Source: Subdoligranulum sp. CAG:314
GTDB taxonomy: Bacteria > Bacillota > Clostridia > Christensenellales > CAG-314
NCBI GenBank assembly: GCA_000437915.1
Contig: FR900986.1
Location: forward strand, 14,981 to 38,354
Direction of reading: 5' to 3'
Length of the DNA: 23,374 nt
Made by a program: the position numbers and the translations under genes. Below are positions 21,309-23,374 of this stretch, piece by piece. How positions within the stretch are numbered: the first letter of the stretch is position 1; each line of letters begins with the position of its first letter. The notes under the pieces were generated by a model. That model was not told the origin of the DNA, searched no databases, and saw nothing but the letters and a program-made list of their open reading frames with translations.

Positions 21309-21934
21309 TTGTTTTCGCCGCCTCCGACGGGTATGATAAAATCCCGCTCTGCCCCGCACTGCGCCGCAATGAGATAGTTAAGCGCCGACAGCTCGTCCAA
21401 AAAAGCCTGCGTCTTTTCTTTTTCCACAAGCAGGTTCAAACAGGCTTGAGTGGAAAAAACCGTATTCTTTTGCAGCGCGTACCTATCGCACAGCCTTTCC
21501 GCCTGTCTGAACAGATTGAAGGGCATGGAAAGGAAAATTTCACGCGCTTTCACGCAGCGCGCCAGCTCGGCTCTGTCCAGCGCAGCCGCCGCCGCGTTGG
21601 AATAAGCCCGCACAAGTCCGCCCGCGCCCAGCTTTACGCCGCCGAAGTAACGGGTCACAACCACCGCGGTGTTGACAAGCTTCTTTTGCTCGATTACGTT
21701 CAGTATGGGCTTGCCCGCCGTGCCCGACGGTTCGCCGTCGTCGGAAAAGCGTTTCGCTCCGCCCGCGGAAAACGCATAGCAGTTGTGCGTCGCGTCATAA
21801 AACCTCTTTGCGACGCCCGCGACGAACTCCGCCGCCTGTTTTTCATCCGTCACGCCTGCGGCAACGGCGAGAAAACGGGACCTTTCAACCGTGATTTCGG
21901 CTTTTGATTCGCCGCAAACGGTAAATCGGTTCAT
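21305..21934 (-). CDS. YigZ/IMPACT family protein (UPF0029)
   Basis: The 209-residue protein shows the complete UPF0029 N-terminal domain: ERSRFLAVA near the start, ATHNCYAFSAGGAKRFSDDG with EPSGTAGKPIL (about 48-76), and VVVTRYFGGVKLGAGGLVRA (about 91-110). The C-terminal 70 residues are the DUF1949-like ferredoxin-fold domain. The family resembles the eukaryotic translation regulator IMPACT and has a ribosomal-protein-S5/EF-G domain IV-like fold. A role in translation is suspected, but a bacterial function is not firmly established. It overlaps tyrS by 4 bases and recX by 4 bases, so it is translationally coupled in the operon. Confidence 0.93.
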   Translation of the reverse strand: MNRFTVCGESKAEITVERSRFLAVAAGVTDEKQAAEFVAGVAKRFYDATHNCYAFSAGGAKRFSDDGEPSGTAGKPILNVIEQKKLVNTAVVVTRYFGGVKLGAGGLVRAYSNAAAAALDRAELARCVKAREIFLSMPFNLFRQAERLCDRYALQKNTVFSTQACLNLLVEKEKTQAFLDELSALNYLIAAQCGAERDFIIPVGGGENK

Positions 21935-23133
21935 TTGAGAACTATCCTCAGATGCACCTTCTTTCCCTTGTGCAGAACAAACTCTCTTTTTTCCGTTATT
22001 TCCGACGGCAAGTCGCCGTAATCGGTAATTTTGAGCTCGTTGACGGACACGCCGCCGCCGTCTATGAGCCTGCGCGCGTCGCCGCGAGACTTGGCAACCT
22101 CAGACAGCGTCAGAATGTCTATTATGTTTGCGGAAAAGGGTATTTCCTTGCAGGGCATATTGCCCGCGTCGTCGGAAAACGCAGCTTCCGCCTGCGCCCG
22201 CGCCTTGTCGGCGGCGTCCGCTCCGTGTACGATTTTCGTAAGCTCGTAAGCCAGCCTTACCTTGGCGTCGTTTATTCTTTGGTCCTTGAAACGGCACATC
22301 TCCTCGATTTCCGCCACGGGCAAAAAGGTAAGCAGTTTAAGACACTTTTCCACGTCGGCGTCGTCTACGTTGCGCCAATACTGATAAAAATCGTAAGGAG
22401 GCGTCTTGTTTTCGTCAAGCCACACCGCGCCCTTGGCGGTTTTGCCCATTTTCGTGCCCTCCGACGTGGTAAGCAGAGAAAAGGTCATGGCAAAAGCGGG
22501 CTTTGAAAGCTTGCGCCTGATTAAGTCTGCGCCGGCAAGCATATTGCTCCATTGGTCGTCCCCGCCAAGCTGCAATTGGCAGCCGTAATTCTCGTTGAGC
22601 ACGAGAAAATCGTATGCCTGCATCAGCATATAATTGAATTCGAGGAAGGTAAGCCCCTTTTCCAAACGCTTTTTGTAGCACTCCGCCGTAAGCATTTTGT
22701 TTACCGAAAAATGAGTGCCCACGCTGCGCAGAAAATCGATGTAATTCAAGCCGCACAGCCAATCCGCATTGTTCAACACAAGCGCCTTTCCGTCGGAAAA
22801 ATCAATAAATCTTTCCATCTGTTTTTTGAAGCACAGGCAGTTGTGCGCAATCGTCTCGCCTGTCATGACGCTTCTTAAGTCAGTGCGCCCCGACGGGTCG
22901 CCTATCATGCCAGTGCCCCCGCCTATAAGCGCAATCGGACGGTGCCCCGCCCGCTGCATATGCGCCATAGCCATAAGCTGAACGAAATGCCCCACGTGCA
23001 GACTGTCCGCGGTAGGGTCGAAACCGATGTAAAATGTCACGCTCTTTTCGCCGAGAAGCCTGTAAAGCTCGTCCTCGAACACAGTCTGCTTGACAAAGCC
23101 CCTTTCTCTCAGAATATCCATTACGTTTTTCAT
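21931..23133 (-). CDS. tyrS: Tyrosyl-tRNA synthetase
   Basis: TyrRS charges tRNA-Tyr with tyrosine. The 400-residue protein has the class I catalytic core with the HIGH-type motif HVGH (46-49, in DSLHVGHFVQL), the tyrosine-site segment YMLMQAYDFL (168-177) and QLGGDDQWSN (188-197), the KMSKS-type loop KMGKT (228-232), and a C-terminal S4 RNA-binding domain (about 335-400, with SRGDARRLIDGGGVSVN). Length fits the common TyrS form. A GAGGCGG site precedes the ATG at 23133. No T-box leader is seen between it and the upstream gene; the operon begins beyond the right edge, so any such control would be there. Confidence 0.97.
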   Translation of the reverse strand: MKNVMDILRERGFVKQTVFEDELYRLLGEKSVTFYIGFDPTADSLHVGHFVQLMAMAHMQRAGHRPIALIGGGTGMIGDPSGRTDLRSVMTGETIAHNCLCFKKQMERFIDFSDGKALVLNNADWLCGLNYIDFLRSVGTHFSVNKMLTAECYKKRLEKGLTFLEFNYMLMQAYDFLVLNENYGCQLQLGGDDQWSNMLAGADLIRRKLSKPAFAMTFSLLTTSEGTKMGKTAKGAVWLDENKTPPYDFYQYWRNVDDADVEKCLKLLTFLPVAEIEEMCRFKDQRINDAKVRLAYELTKIVHGADAADKARAQAEAAFSDDAGNMPCKEIPFSANIIDILTLSEVAKSRGDARRLIDGGGVSVNELKITDYGDLPSEITEKREFVLHKGKKVHLRIVLK

Positions 23134-23154
23134 ACGAAACCGCCTCTTTGCCGT

Positions 23155-23374
23155 CTACTCCACGGCGTAAAAATATTTTTCACAGTTGTTAAGAAGTATC
23201 GCAACTCCGCCTGCCGCCATTCCCGCGCCCAAAAGCAGGTTTACAAGCTGTCCGACAAAAGTCCAGCCGTCCAGCGCGGAAAGAACAACGACTACGGTCA
23301 ACACTCCTCCCGCCACGAATCCGACCAGCATTCCCCACAGGCTTGACGGGTTGTTTTTTAACCCCTGCTGAACG
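23155..23374 (-). CDS. Small two-helix membrane protein, N-terminus outside window
   Basis: The last 72 residues of a minus-strand gene are visible. They contain two hydrophobic helices, SLWGMLVGFVAGGVLTVVVV and WTFVGQLVNLLLGAGMAAGG, the latter continuing into VAILL, and end LNNCEKYFYAVE before TAG. The start lies beyond the right edge. I do not recognise the family. It ends 21 bases before tyrS and is probably in the same operon. Glycine/alanine-rich helix packing suggests a small integral membrane protein. Confidence 0.65.
   Translation of the reverse strand, partial: VQQGLKNNPSSLWGMLVGFVAGGVLTVVVVLSALDGWTFVGQLVNLLLGAGMAAGGVAILLNNCEKYFYAVE

Overview
The window looks like a chromosomal segment of an anaerobic, fermentative, Gram-positive-type bacterium of the class Clostridia, probably an uncultured gut or rumen lineage. 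The basis is a multimeric NAD-linked [FeFe]-hydrogenase operon, a CdaA-type diadenylate cyclase, HrcA/CIRCE-type control of groESL, BspA-like leucine-rich-repeat lipoproteins with Listeria-Bacteroides repeats, and consensus sigma-A promoters with strong Shine-Dalgarno sites. Species-level placement is not possible from sequence reading alone. All genes except groES-groEL lie on the minus strand, so most operons read right to left.

Layout, left to right. 1-2049: a DUF1015 protein (cut by the left edge), a 50-residue protein that looks like only the membrane anchor of a YbbR/CdaR protein, and cdaA, with one promoter. 2105-10309: a ten-gene hydrogenase operon. In transcription order it is hydC (NuoE-like), a DRTGG protein, an RsbW-like ATPase, a group-C-like [FeFe]-hydrogenase homologue, a second DRTGG protein, a PHP-domain protein, a histidine-kinase-type ATPase, a small thioredoxin-fold [2Fe-2S] protein, hydB and hydA. 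It has a consensus promoter at one end and a strong intrinsic terminator at the other. 10568-11920: a membrane-anchored SPOR-domain protein and dCMP deaminase (comEB). The comEB promoter sits so close to the ATG that the mRNA is probably leaderless. 11925-17491: two large secreted LRR lipoproteins under one consensus promoter. 17527-18112: a MarR-family regulator with its own promoter. 18268-20345: groES-groEL with promoter, CIRCE operator and terminator. 20357-23374: an overlapping housekeeping operon, a small membrane protein (cut by the right edge), tyrS, a YigZ-family protein, recX and acpS.

The most interesting part is the hydrogenase operon. The catalytic, electron-bifurcating-type subunits HydA, HydB and HydC are interleaved with what reads as a signalling set: a hydrogenase homologue that keeps the H-cluster cysteines but lacks the proton-transfer cysteine, two GHKL-type ATPases, two DRTGG proteins and a PHP phosphoesterase-like protein. 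I infer a built-in H2 or redox sensing and regulatory circuit. Parts of this gene neighbourhood recur in Clostridia, but its function is to my knowledge unassigned. Other points: a 12-base sequence shared by the marR and LRR-lipoprotein promoters (candidate MarR operator), a minimal CdaR-like anchor, a GroES whose mobile-loop anchor reads FFL, and a Ser in the first H-cluster motif of HydA. No tRNA, rRNA, CRISPR array, insertion sequence or phage gene was seen.
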